The notes beneath the pieces were generated by a model. That model was not told the origin of the DNA and made no database searches. It saw only the letters and a program-made list of their open reading frames with translations. A stretch of 64,000 nucleotides of DNA, taken from the NCBI GenBank assembly GCA_027596075.1, contig JADGJC010000150.1, positions 1 through 64,000 of the forward strand. The letters are read 5' to 3'. This stretch comes from Rhizophlyctis rosea. Its lineage: Eukaryota > Chytridiomycota > Chytridiomycetes > Rhizophlyctidales > Rhizophlyctidaceae. The position numbers and the translations under genes are program-made. This document shows positions 23,097 to 33,684 of this stretch, piece by piece (the stretch's first letter is position 1; each line of letters opens with the position of its first letter).

Positions 23097-23727
23097 ATGT
23101 CCGCCGTCGTCATCACAAAACTCCAAGCCGTGCGCTTCCTGGAAGCAGGCATCTCCTACCTCGCAAACTGTAAGCCAGGACACTCTCTCCACATGTCACC
23201 CCAATCCTAACCACCTTCCTCCCACAGTTCACGAAGTCCACTCCCACATCCACAAAGACTTCCAACACACAACAGCCCCCAGCGCCAACGTCCACAATGC
23301 CTACAAAGCCCTCACAACCACCCAAACCCGCGACACCATCATCACAACCCTCCACAAACACAACATCGACTGCCGCCAAAAATCCAACACCGAAGCATAC
23401 GACCGCATCGCATCCATGTGCGGCGCGATCAACTACGAGAAGTTCAAGGCACAAATTGATTTCAACTTCCGTGCGGGGGGTACGCTGAGGTTCTTTGTTG
23501 AGCAGGAAGGAACGGGGGAGGAGGGAAGGGAGCTGCATGGGGTTGTTTGCTCGTGGTCGGTTATGAAGCAGGTCAGCAAATCCAGCAGCGGGGGGTTCAG
23601 GATTGCAGTCAATATCTCGTGGCATTCACTGCACATTCCCGAGAATGAAGCGAGAGGTGATGAGGATGATTCGTTGGTTGGGTCCTTGATCAGTGGTGTG
23701 CAATCACTTGTAGTGGCTATTAGATGA
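23097..23727 (+). CDS. Conserved-looking hypothetical protein, 190 aa
   Basis: Not assigned to a family. Two exons, 23097-23169 and 23228-23727, are joined at GTAAGC..CCACAG with the frame preserved (SYLAN to FHEVHSHIH). The product is mostly helical in the first half and has a strand-rich second half (AGGTLRFFVEQEG, LHGVVCSWSVMKQV, FRIAVNISWHSLHI). There is no signal peptide or membrane segment. The start chosen (MSAVVITKLQAV) follows a CA-rich leader typical of start sites in this window. Confidence 0.6.
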
Positions 23728-24343
23728 TGGTGTTCGTCGCGCTCTCGCACGGCTCAGGCTTTCATCGATCATTGTTTCCATCTGTACTATATAGTTACTA
23801 TTTGAATCTTCAAGAATCTACTCTCTACATCAAAACGGTCGAAAGCTTCTCATTTACGATGGCGCGAGAAATCAGTGACCACTCATCAAAATTCGTCCCT
23901 TCAATGGTTGACAATGTTCAAGGTTGAACTGGTTGAGAGCCTTGAGGCTAAGGGTAAATGCCCTTTATGACTTACCTATATAGGTACTCATACACTGCAA
24001 TGTTCGGTTGACGTTATCAGGACGCTAGCGACGCGTTACTTCAGCCGGTCTTTGTTCCCTTGCAAAACATCACATGCTCGTGATTGACTTCCAATGGTGC
24101 AATTCGCTCACAAAATGGTGGTAGGCTCAAAAAACAGGGAAACGCGACCCCCATGAAGTTCATGAAGGAGTTGAAGGGTCCGGCTGCGCAGACCGACCGA
24201 CCGCGACCCTTGCGGGAACACAAGACTGGTCACCGCCAACGAACTTCGAAGGGGGCTATAAATAACTCTTCTTGAAATGGGCTCAAGGCCTCACTCATTC
24301 TACTCATTGTTGACGCATTCCTTGCTCAAATATTATAACCGCA
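23728..24343. other. Intergenic region
   Basis: Holds the promoter of the aldolase gene. A TATA-like ggctataaataac lies at about 24254, some 90 bases before that start. No gene seen. Confidence 0.45.
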
Positions 24344-25363
24344 ATGGCCTCCCTCAAAAACACGCCCCTTCCTCCCGGCATCTACGTCCCATCTCCAACC
24401 TTCTTCCACGAAAACGAAGATCTAGATCTCCCCTCCCTCCATTCCCACCTCTCCTTCCTCTCCAACACCGGCCTTGCGGGAATCATCATCCACGGTAGGT
24501 AGTCGTATACCAGCATTTACATCTTCTGCACATTCAGCGACATCTCACGCGCCCATGACACACACTTTCAAGGCTCAACCGGCGAGGCCGTCCACCTAAC
24601 CCGCACCGAACGCGCAACCGTAATCTCCTCCGCAGCCCAACACCTCCGCACCACCGACCCCTCCCTCATCCTTATCGCCGGCTGCGGCGCTGACGGCATC
24701 CGTCCAACCCTAGAATACATCCAAGACGCAGCCCAATCCGGCGCACAATACGCGCTCGTCCTCCCACCCTCATACTTCCGCTCCACCATCTCCCCCGCTG
24801 GAATCCTCGCCTGGTTCACAAAAGTAGCTGACGAATCGCCCCTCCCAATCATCATCTACAACTTTCCTGGCGTTTCACAGGGCACGGATATTGATGTTGA
24901 GACCCTCGTGACACTTGCAAAACACCCAAACATCGTCGGCATCAAAGGCACCGACGGAAACATTGCCAAAGTAGGGTTTCTGGCACCAAGAATTGACCCC
25001 AAAACCTTCACCATCCTCGCGGGATCCGCAGACTTCTTCCTCCCCGCTCTATCCGTTGGTGCCAAAGGTTGCGTCCCTGGGTTGGGCAATATCTGCCCCA
25101 CGGCGCATGTAAAGTTGCAGAAGTTGTTCGAGGAGGGCAAGACAGAAGAAGCTTTGAAAATCCAACATGCCTTGGTCAAACCAGATGATGCGGTCAACAG
25201 ATGGCATGGTATTCCGGGGATGAAGGGACTGTTGCAGCATTTGAATGGGTATGGTGGTGGGAATGTCCGTTTGCCTCTCTTGAAGGTTGGAGAAGACAAG
25301 GTGCAGAAGGTGTTGGAGGGAACACTGGAAGCTTGGGAACTGGAGAAGAGCTTGCGAGCTTGA
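24344..25363 (+). CDS. DapA-superfamily aldolase (HOGA/LGA1 type)
   Basis: Class I pyruvate-dependent aldolase of the dihydrodipicolinate synthase superfamily. Two exons, 24344-24494 and 24573-25363, give 313 residues, the usual size. Landmarks: HGSTGEA (substrate-carboxylate loop), IIIYNFPG (catalytic Tyr) and VGIKGTDGN (Schiff-base Lys). Fungi use members of this family as L-threo-3-deoxyhexulosonate aldolase in galacturonate catabolism or as 4-hydroxy-2-oxoglutarate aldolase. Fungi mostly make lysine by another route, so a true DapA role is unlikely. Closeness to GH28 and GH35 genes favours the galacturonate role, but that is inference. Confidence 0.85.
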
Positions 25364-25577
25364 TCGTAAAACGCCCGTCATAGATTGTATATACCAGTGT
25401 ATCATCAAAATATATCACAAAATGCTGCGTATCTGTGCATTTGGAGCAGCAATCAACACTCCGCGCTTCGCGCAACATCTACCTATCAATATCACGGCAA
25501 TAATCAAAATTACTATTTACGTAGATAAAGCTCTATCTTACAATGCACACTATATAGAAAAGACAAAAGTCCAAGAT

Positions 25578-26971
25578 TTACATAACAATTTGGGGTTCAA
25601 GAATGTTCGCTTTAACGCTCTGGAAGATACTACCATCAGCAAACCCGTCCAATAGTCAAACGACAGCCACATGATACTGAGATGCATACCTTATGAGGGA
25701 GGACCGACCCGCCATTTACGAAGATCTCATCCGCAACGTGCACATCTTCGCCCAAAACAGTGGTACCATCCAACCGTGCCCATTTCCCCACAGAAGAGAA
25801 CCACGCAACAATGCTGTCCCTCACCCAAGCATTCTGCGAAGCGTTTCAATCATTACAACATGCGCAAATCGTCCAAACACCTCAGACTCACTCACCTCAT
25901 GAACACTAGATCCCTTCATAATAACCGATCGGTTCAGCCGAACACCGTTTCCAATCTTCGCGTTAGGCCCGATAACGACGTTCGGTCCAATCTTACATCC
26001 TTCTCCAATTTTTGCGGTGGGGTCGATCAGAACATTGCCAGTGATGTGGGGGCCAGTGGCCAGAAGCTCGGGAGACTTTTGCTGCAGGGAGTTCAGATAT
26101 AGACAGGTGCCAGTAAGATAGTCCTTCGGCTGGCCAACGTCAGCCCAGAAGCCGCTGAGAGGAATTGCGTGCAGTTGTCCATCCTTGGCCATTGGTGGGA
26201 AGACTTCTTGCTCGATGGACATGGGGCGAGGCTGCACAGTATTGAAGCTCAGATAAAATGAGAGTAGCACAGAAAGGCACAAGTCGAACGCACCTCGATA
26301 CGGGAGAGCATGGAGGGGTTGAAGATGTAGATACCAGCGTTGATCTGGTCCCCAACCCAAGTCTTTGGCTTCTCCACAAATTTCTCGATCTGCGTCGTCC
26401 CCTTCTTCAGCAAGATCACACCATACTTGCTAGGATCATCCACAGGCGTCGTCATCAACGTTCCTTCACATCCGTGCGAGCGGTGGAAGTCCAGGAGCTG
26501 CTGGAACGGGAATTCGCAGATGACATCGGAGTTAAGAACGAAGAAGGGTTCGTCGTCCTTCTTAAGGATGTCACCAGCAAGGGCGAGCGGGCCGGCAGTG
26601 CCAAGAGGCTCGGGTTCGATGGAGAAGTGGATTTTGACGTTGTATTGCTCTTCAATCTTGTGCATTGCTTCGACCATGACGTCGGGTTGGTAATTCACTG
26701 CGAGAACGATATCCCGCACTCCGACCTTTGTGAAAGAAGCTGAGTGGACTTGCTGCAAAGACGCCTGCCGCCTGAAGAAACTCACCGCAACCAACGCCTC
26801 AATCTGATGCAAAATCATCGGTCGGTTGGCAAAATCCACCAACGGCTTAGGCTTGGAGAACGTCAGCGGACGAAGACGGGTGCCGAACCCTGTGGTTGGC
26901 CTTGAGTTCGCCAGTAAACATAACAAACCCGCCCAAAAGTACCAACCTCCGACCAAAATTAAAGCTTTCAT
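25578..26971 (-). CDS. Mannose-1-phosphate guanylyltransferase (GDP-mannose pyrophosphorylase)
   Basis: Makes GDP-mannose from mannose-1-phosphate and GTP, the donor for N-glycans, GPI anchors and mannans; cytosolic. Six exons on minus (26971-26947, 26889-26786, 26725-26294, 26231-25896, 25833-25690, 25619-25578) give 360 residues, essentially the length of yeast Psa1. Key motifs: the nucleotidyltransferase signature [48 protein letters not shown], a C-terminal hexapeptide-repeat helix ([18 protein letters not shown]), and the end [16 protein letters not shown]. The final 14-codon exon was found from the conserved tail and a TTCCAG acceptor. It converges on the aldolase gene with about 215 bases between stops. 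Confidence 0.95.
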
Positions 26972-27562
26972 ATTTTACGAGCAGATGGGTGATGGTACCG
27001 ATTATCGGGTTGATAGTGCGTGCTATTATATCAAAGGATATGTTTCAGTTCGTCGCTTGGTTTAAGGGGCAGGGGTGTTCCTCTGATCACTCCCACAAGC
27101 GAAGGTGCCAAGAGAGGATCTCTTGCCTGCTGCACCCTCGAGTGGATAGTATATGCTATTGCCTTATGACTCGATGGTTCCCCATACCTTATTCGTCGTC
27201 GGTCGTTCTAGATCTGAGTTCAGGCAATTGGAGATCAGCTGAGACAGGGTGCAAAATGGCGTGTGAACAGTCTGCAGCGGCGAGAAGAGATGGAACGTGT
27301 TTGTGGCGCGTTTGAGGTAGATCGTGTTACTGTCACAACACACGTCACAAACGTGGGCAGGTAAGGACAATTTATTCAAGTGACGGGGGCACTGGACGGC
27401 ACCAGGGACAACTCACTCCTTTTGATGGCTACGCCACATGTGACACCACCCCAATCAATTGTTCGATCAGCTCCAACACCCTCCGACGCGGGCCATATGA
27501 ACATTGACCTCCGAATGGAGTGGCACTGCCCTTCGTGGTTGTCCTGTTGTCCAAGCATCCCA

Positions 27563-27602
27563 GACTCCCAGACCAGACGCGTCAGACGCGTGCCTGGGAG
27601 TC
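27563..27602. promoter_or_regulatory. Inverted repeat enclosing two ACGCGT (MCB-like) boxes
   Basis: GACTCCCAG (27563-27571) and its exact complement CTGGGAGTC (27594-27602) flank two ACGCGT boxes (27577-27582 and 27586-27591) nine bases apart. ACGCGT is the MluI cell-cycle box read by MBF in other fungi. Position is about 365 bases before the sulfotransferase-like start. The role is inferred from the motif alone. Confidence 0.4.
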
Positions 27603-27835
27603 ACATCGAAAATGGAAAGGAAGTGCTGTTGCCTGCTAAACTTATCTTATGATGCCTGCTGAATTATGATGCCGTCACCTGGTGGTCCCATGCCTTGAAA
27701 TTGCATTCCCAACTCCTTCACCCCCGGATGGGTGGAGCCAATGATCATCGTCCACAGGTCCACATCCAACAGTCAACTTGAACAACGGAACATTACTAAC
27801 AACGAAGTTCCGGTGCACCTCCGACTCTTACTAAA

Positions 27836-27843
27836 TATAAAAG
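27836..27843 (+). promoter_or_regulatory. TATA box of the sulfotransferase-like gene
   Basis: TATAAAAG lies 131 bases before the start codon, followed by a pyrimidine-rich leader. Position and sequence fit a core promoter. Confidence 0.5.
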
Positions 27844-27966
27844 GGACCCTATAGCGATTTGTTCCCCCAACCTGCCTAGCTCTGCCTGTCAGAAAAACCT
27901 CACATCTGAACCCACCATTTTTCGGCCGTCACTATCCCCTCCTTACGTCAAATCTCGTCAACCAAC

Positions 27967-28899
27967 ATGACCATGGAAGTTATCGGCGCCGGCTTCGGCC
28001 GCACAGGCACCATGTCTCTGAAGGTTGCCCTGGATCAACTAGGCTACAAGTGCCACCACATGATCGAAGTCTTCAAAGCAGACAAAGAACACGCCGAACT
28101 CTGGACAGAAGCATACATGAAAGATGGTAAACGATCCCTTCTCAGCTCCCACAGCCCCACAAATGTATCAAAACGCGCTGACGAACACCCCACAGGCAAA
28201 AACATAAACTGGTCCCAACTCTTCGACAAAAACGGCTTCACCGCCTCCGTAGACTTCCCCTCCTGCATGTTCTACCTCGAACTCCTCGAAGCATACCCAA
28301 ACGCAAAATGCATCCTCACTTACCGCGACGCCGAGTCCTGGTGGCAAAGCGCCTCTCAAACCATTCTGCAAACCAACAATACCAGTGGAGTCTTCTGGTT
28401 CCTTGCTGGGCTCTTCTTCCCCTCCATGACAGCAAAGAAGCGAATGTTGGACTTGATGATGTTTAAGACTTTCCCGTTGGGGAAGGATAATGAGATGCAT
28501 GCGAAGAAAGTTTATGAGGAGCATAATGAGAGGGTGGGTGTTTTGGTGTTGATGTGCGAGAGGGGTCATTTTGGAAGCGTACGGTTGCGGGAGATTGTAA
28601 TGCTCATCATTCCCTCCTCCCAACAGGTAAAACGCCTAGTCGCCTCCGACCGCCTCCTGGTGTACCAAGTCAACGAAGGCTGGGCGCCCCTTTGCAAATT
28701 CCTTGGCAAAGCGATCCCCGACACACCCTTCCCACGCGTCAATGACCGTGACGAGTTCAAAGGCCGAATTCGCACCATGAACATGGTCGGTTACACCGTC
28801 ATGGCGGCGGCCGTCTGTGGGATTGCCATGATGTTTCCGGCGGTTCGTCGTGCTGCCGGTCGTGCTGCCATGGAAGCGCGTCGGAGTCTTACCATGTAG
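27967..28899 (+). CDS. Sulfotransferase-like P-loop protein with C-terminal membrane helix
   Basis: Resembles the fungal/protist Sulfotransfer_4 family; activity is not proven for most members. Exons 27967-28126, 28196-28533 and 28627-28899 give 256 residues. The phosphosulfate-binding-like loop GAGFGRTGTMSLK sits at the very N terminus, followed by ALDQLGYKCHHM, a typical pair for this family. CILTYRDAESWWQS is the second nucleotide-contact region. The C terminus has the acceptor-side motif VNEGWAPLCKFLGK and then a hydrophobic helix (VGYTVMAAAVCGIAMMF), so the protein is probably tail-anchored. The first intron carries an in-frame alternative that looks unlike protein, supporting its removal. 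Confidence 0.83.
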   Translation: MTMEVIGAGFGRTGTMSLKVALDQLGYKCHHMIEVFKADKEHAELWTEAYMKDGKRSLLSSHSPTNVSKRADEHPTGKNINWSQLFDKNGFTASVDFPSCMFYLELLEAYPNAKCILTYRDAESWWQSASQTILQTNNTSGVFWFLAGLFFPSMTAKKRMLDLMMFKTFPLGKDNEMHAKKVYEEHNERVGVLVLMCERGHFGSVRLREIVMLIIPSSQQVKRLVASDRLLVYQVNEGWAPLCKFLGKAIPDTPFPRVNDRDEFKGRIRTMNMVGYTVMAAAVCGIAMMFPAVRRAAGRAAMEARRSLTM

Positions 28900-29467
28900 A
28901 CTCCTCCTGTGAATATGATTTGCAAACCCATGTGTACATATACCCGAACTGTAAATATCATATCAATCATTTTAAACCCCGTTGGTGTTTGAAGCGTGCT
29001 TCTTCGATGATGCAGCGCTAGACTCCATTGTAAGACTCCAATTCATCATGCTCTGTGCCGAAACATCCTTCCCGTCAGCCGGCCCGACAAGCCCCCTAGC
29101 AAACAGCATGTGCAGTAACACGTACTGTTCCTCCATGCCGCATCTGCTTCCACCATTTCCACCCACATCGTCCCAACCATGAAATCCATTTCCATCCACG
29201 AACTTCCCCAGCCGCCGTCCATTCCCCACTTTGATCAAGTGATGTCCATCTCGTCTTTCCCACGTAACGCCAAGAAAGAAAACCAAAGAATGTGTGCAGA
29301 GATGGGCCCATGAACATATCATTCATGGATTTGTATTTTACAATGTACAATGAACCGCCTTTACAGTAGACCTGTGTCACTAGAACACTCTTGAGGGAGA
29401 GATGGTGTCAGCAATCCATGACACGTGTGAACTCTAAATGTGCCTCTCCCACCACTCACCCAAACGC
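28900..29467. other. Intergenic region between convergent genes
   Basis: 3' regions of the sulfotransferase-like gene and the NAC-beta gene. No gene seen. Confidence 0.45.
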
Positions 29468-29984
29468 TTAGGCGGTCTCCTCGAAGTTGGTGTCAACCAA
29501 CTCAGGGACGTCGTCATCGTCATCGGCCTTGGGGGCCGCGGCGCCGTGTTGAGCCTGGAAGCTCTCGGCCAGTCTTCGCAAGCTGGTCAAAGAGTCAGGG
29601 CCGAGTTGGTTGAGGATGCCGGGGACGAGTTCGGTGAGCTCCTTGTCTTCACCCTGGCCGTAGATGACCCAGGTGTTGGCAGAGGGGGCAGCGTGGACTG
29701 TATGGCCATTGATAAGCATCTTCTCCAATCGTAGATTACTCGATGTTGCCGACATTGTACATACCCTTGGGAGCGTTGAAGTGAAGGACAGAGCCGTCAG
29801 ACTTGAACATGTTGACCTCCTCAATGGCGCTGATGGGCTGCACGTTGAACTTCCTCAATTCCTTTGAGAGCTTCTTGTCGTCCGTGCCGGAAGACTTTTG
29901 GGCCTTCTTGACCTTCCGGCGGGGAGTACCCTTCCCACCAATGCGGACCTGGGCCTGGAGCTTAGCCAACTTCTCGGGGTTCAT
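29468..29984 (-). CDS. Nascent polypeptide-associated complex subunit beta
   Basis: Ribosome-bound chaperone subunit (BTF3/Egd1 family) that pairs with NAC-alpha and shields emerging chains. Exons 29984-29765 and 29697-29468 give 149 residues, normal for the family. The ribosome-binding basic motif is intact ([12 protein letters not shown]). The NAC domain follows ([46 protein letters not shown]), then an acidic tail. The intron splits the domain at FNAPK/VHAAPS. Highly expressed in most cells. It shares its upstream region with the divergent RING gene. Confidence 0.95.
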
Positions 29985-30691
29985 TTTTGCTTATGTTATC
30001 TGGTATGAAAGAAAAGGCAGGTCAGTTTCCTCCTTACAAACCAACGCGTTTACTTGTCTTCCCCATAACCCGCCTTCGGCGGCCCAACTGTCGCACGGTT
30101 CTCCCGCAGTCCAGTCCTTCCCAATACATCCTGCTCTAACTTCCAACCATCGTCTCGAGCAATTCAGTTCCGGGATCTCTAGATAGCTTTGGCAACTTCG
30201 TCCTTTCCCACGCGGCCATGTCAAAGTGTTGGGAGTGACTGCAGGAAGTCTGAAGGGGTCTAAAGACTACACAATGCCACCACTCCAACTCCAAGCATCA
30301 CGTTAGCGTGTCCAGTGCACTGTCAGGGTCCTTTTACTCACCTCTGCACCCAGCGGCGAGAATGGACACTCGATACGCGAGGATTGCGAAATGGGGTAAA
30401 AAGGGGTGCAAGTGAACAAGCCTTCAAAATTGTTTTCTTCAGAATCCATTTCATCAGTTGATCCATCACATCACAAACGTCCGTAGACAAGAGGCTTCAT
30501 TGTCAAGCCATCTCGCCTCCTATAAGAAGCCCACAAGCCCCATCCCTCGTGACATGGGGTTCAGGCTAGAGCTAATCCAGCTAGCCGGACATGTTACCCT
30601 CCACTCTTTCCCCTTCTTACAACTTCGCATTTTCCCATCCCAAGCACCCAGCATCGTCCTGTCCATAACTAGGTGTGTTTCTATCACCACC
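29985..30691. promoter_or_regulatory. Divergent promoter region, NAC-beta and RING/RS genes
   Basis: 707 bases between the two starts. Contains TC-rich stretches and leader sequence; the plus-strand frame extends upstream to 30458, but MPSGAPDIEEI at 30692 is the more natural start. Confidence 0.4.
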
Positions 30692-33684
30692 ATGCCCTCA
30701 GGCGCTCCAGATATCGAAGAAATTATCAGAGCGGGGACTCCAGACCGTGAAGACGTTGACTCGGCCGGTGCTCCCTGTCTGCACCAGGGCACTCCCCAAA
30801 ATACCGAGAACCCTTCACCAACCGATTCACAACCCCGGCGACTCTCAACTTCATCCGGAACGTCAAAACTAAACGAGTCTCAGAAATGTGAACAGACCTG
30901 TCCCATCTGCTTGCAGCTGTTTGACGACAAGTCCTTGAGCCCTTGCCAACGTAAGGATGCCTGCTTTCGCTGGTTGAGCAGCGTGTAGGTTGCAACAACC
31001 AGCGTGTGAAACAATATGATCAACAATGAGCTCATGCGCAGTCTTCTTCTTGATCATAACAAACAGATGCGTTCTGTTTCCTTTGCATCCTCCAATGGGC
31101 CGATGTTTCTCGTCAATGCCCGCTATGCAAGCAAGACTTTGATCGGATATATCATGAGTTCTTGTCGGATGAGGTCTTCTCCACTGTATGTTTATGCAGA
31201 TTATGGATAACTAAGAGCACCATCGTGACAATTGACTAATCAACAATCCTAAAGTATGTCCTTCCTGCTCCCGCTCCAATAGCTCAAACAACCATAGCAA
31301 GAGGGTATGCAATTTTCTGCACACAAATATGTTTAACCACAATGTAACCATGACAATGATGATTTAGTCCATCAAGATCCAATGCGTTTAGCTTATCCCG
31401 GTACCGCCACGGACAACGTGATCGTACAAATACATCAACATTCCCGCGTTCGACTCGCAGACAGCCCTGGGGTCGTCGCGATCTTTCTCCCGATGTCGCT
31501 CGTGCACAGGCCTCCGAAAGGGTGCGACGAAACGTGTATGCCAACGGATTGTGGGCAAGACATCGTGGCGCAAATTCGCATTCCAAAGTTCCGGATCTTG
31601 GTGAGTTTAGGCGGATTGATATTCTACTGCCACGCCTTAAGCTCATGAATATTACCCGTTGCAGCACCAGAGGTGACTAGCCGCATACCACGACAAATCG
31701 ATAAACTGATGCCGTGGGTTCGTCGAGAAGTCGCAGCGATATGCCGAGATGAGCATGAATATATGATTTCCCATATTGTCGAAGGAGTTTTGAGAAAGTA
31801 AGGAGGCAACGGTCAAAGTCGCCCATCAATGAACATGAACGCTAAATGCCTCCAATTCTTGGCAGACACGACCCACAGTCCGATCTGGCCATAAGTCTAT
31901 TGCAGGATTATCTTGGGACCGACGCCGAACATTTTGTTCATGAGCTGGTTTGTTTTGCTCGATCTCCATTCAGCATGGAGGCTTACGATCGTGAAGTCCA
32001 ATATGGTGAACCGCGCAGGGTAAGACGCCATCATTTATTGCAATCATAGTGTCGTAGCTAACCCATCATATAGTCTGACAGACCTACTTACCTTACTATA
32101 CCACTGGCTGAAAGAGGCGAATGGCATGTCGATGAGTATGGTCGTGCATCGAAGGGCAAGGGAAAGACAAGGGAGGTTGAACCGGTGGACGTTGTTGAAC
32201 GTGACAATCATCATGCATCGTCTGCTCTCAAGGGGGGCATGCAAAAGGCGTCAAAGCGTAGAAGTAGGTCGCGTTCCTTCTCTTCCTTCTCTCCGGATCG
32301 AAAGCGTTCGAGAAAATCCTCGCCCGTGCCGCCATTATCACAATCAGCATCAAATATGAGGTCCGCACGGTCCATCTCACATCATACGTCCTCTGCCAAA
32401 GAAAGTGCGCGGGTCCCTGTTTCTCCAGGTGCACGCAGTAGATCACCCAATCGCAAACGTTCCCGTTCGCGTTCCCGCTCGCGACAAGCAAAACGTCACC
32501 GATCTGATAAGCATAAGTCCAGCCGTCATTCAGAAAGTAGAGATCCTCGTCACGGGAAGCGATCAAAACACCACAAAACATCACATCGAAGCACGCACAA
32601 GACGCACAAGTCATCAAGGCGGCACGAGTCCCGATCACCCGAAAAACATAACGAACGATTGGACAATGGTCAAGACGAGGAACCTGCACAATCATACCGG
32701 ACGGACGGGCCAACCACACTCACTCCACCTGCAGCACCAAAGAGCGAAGATGCACCTGTACATACTATCATCAGCAACAGCAACGACGTCTTACATAATG
32801 ATACCCAAACCGAGCCAACTCCAACGGTTACTACACAGGCCCTTCCAAAAACCGAAAGCAATCCACCAATACCACCATCCGGCGATCTCCAAAGCCGGGA
32901 AGCGCTGCTACTACAAAAACTGCAGCGCGAGAAGGAGGAGACGCTACGAAGAAAAGTGGAACAAGAAAAGGAGGAACAGCGGGAACGGCAGAACGAGCTC
33001 CTTCGCCAAAAGATAGCTGCAGAAAAGGAACGACTCTCAAAGGACGCGGAGCGAGCTGGGGCGTTTTCGGAGGATCATGGAAACACCTCGGAACCCCCTC
33101 ACAACCGCCGATTCATCGTCCAAAACGACACTACACCCTCCCCATCACCACCCATCACAATCCGTTCCTTATTCACCGACGACCGCGCAGAGCTGCAAAC
33201 GGCGGGCGGGCGAGACAGGAGGCCAAGCATAGAGGAAGAACGTAACGTTCTCAACGCTCTCCTGAAACAAAAGTTACAAACCGAAATGGCGGCCCAAAAG
33301 CGGGGACAACCACCTGACACCCTCCATGTAAGCGGTTCGAGTCTTACGACGGCGCCAACGTCGCCGCACTCCCTTTCACCGTCCGTGTCACTCAATCATG
33401 GCAGTAGCAGGCACGCGAGCATCGCTAAGGCTTGTGAGGGTGGTGATGTGGGGTCGTCGGTGGGGTCGTCGAACGGAGATGGGATAGTTGCTAGGGCGCT
33501 GCGGAATATCAGGGAGGAGCGGGGGGCGGTGGAGATGGGGGAGGTTAAGAGGAGGTTGTTGGAGGAGAGGGTTAGGCGGGAGAGGGAGGTGGCTGCTGCT
33601 AGTGTCGCGGATGATGATCATGTGTCTGGTGGGGCGCCACAGATGACACTTACGCAGAAGTTGACGGGGATTTCGTCGGTTTGA
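30692..33684 (+). CDS. TOPORS-like RING E3 ligase with RS domain
   Basis: Seven exons (30692-30950, 31067-31185, 31255-31304, 31368-31600, 31665-31797, 31866-32019, 32074-33684) give 852 residues. The C3HC4 RING reads CPICLQLFD .. CQHAFCFLCI .. CPLCKQDF, followed by the phrase DRIYHEFLSDEVFST. Downstream come NVYANGLWARH, a helical module (RQIDKLMPWVRREVAAI), ISLLQDYLG and ELVCFARSPFSMEAYD, an order typical of TOPORS-type proteins. Then a nuclear RS-rich region (SKRRSRSRSFSSFS, SRSRSRSRQAKRHRS) and a long charged coiled coil (about residues 550-620) lead to the C terminus. TOPORS proteins ligate ubiquitin and SUMO and sit in nuclear speckles. Substrate here is unknown. Confidence 0.82.

Larger units (their letters stand above)
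26972..27966. other. Divergent intergenic region
   Basis: Between GDP-mannose pyrophosphorylase (minus) and the sulfotransferase-like gene (plus). No gene. It contains two MluI-type ACGCGT boxes within an inverted repeat and a TATA element, listed separately. Confidence 0.5.

Noticed and set aside
24344..25363. Reading the aldolase as lysine-pathway dihydrodipicolinate synthase
   Set aside because: Fungi mostly use the aminoadipate route for lysine, and the superfamily includes fungal uronate and oxoglutarate aldolases that fit better.
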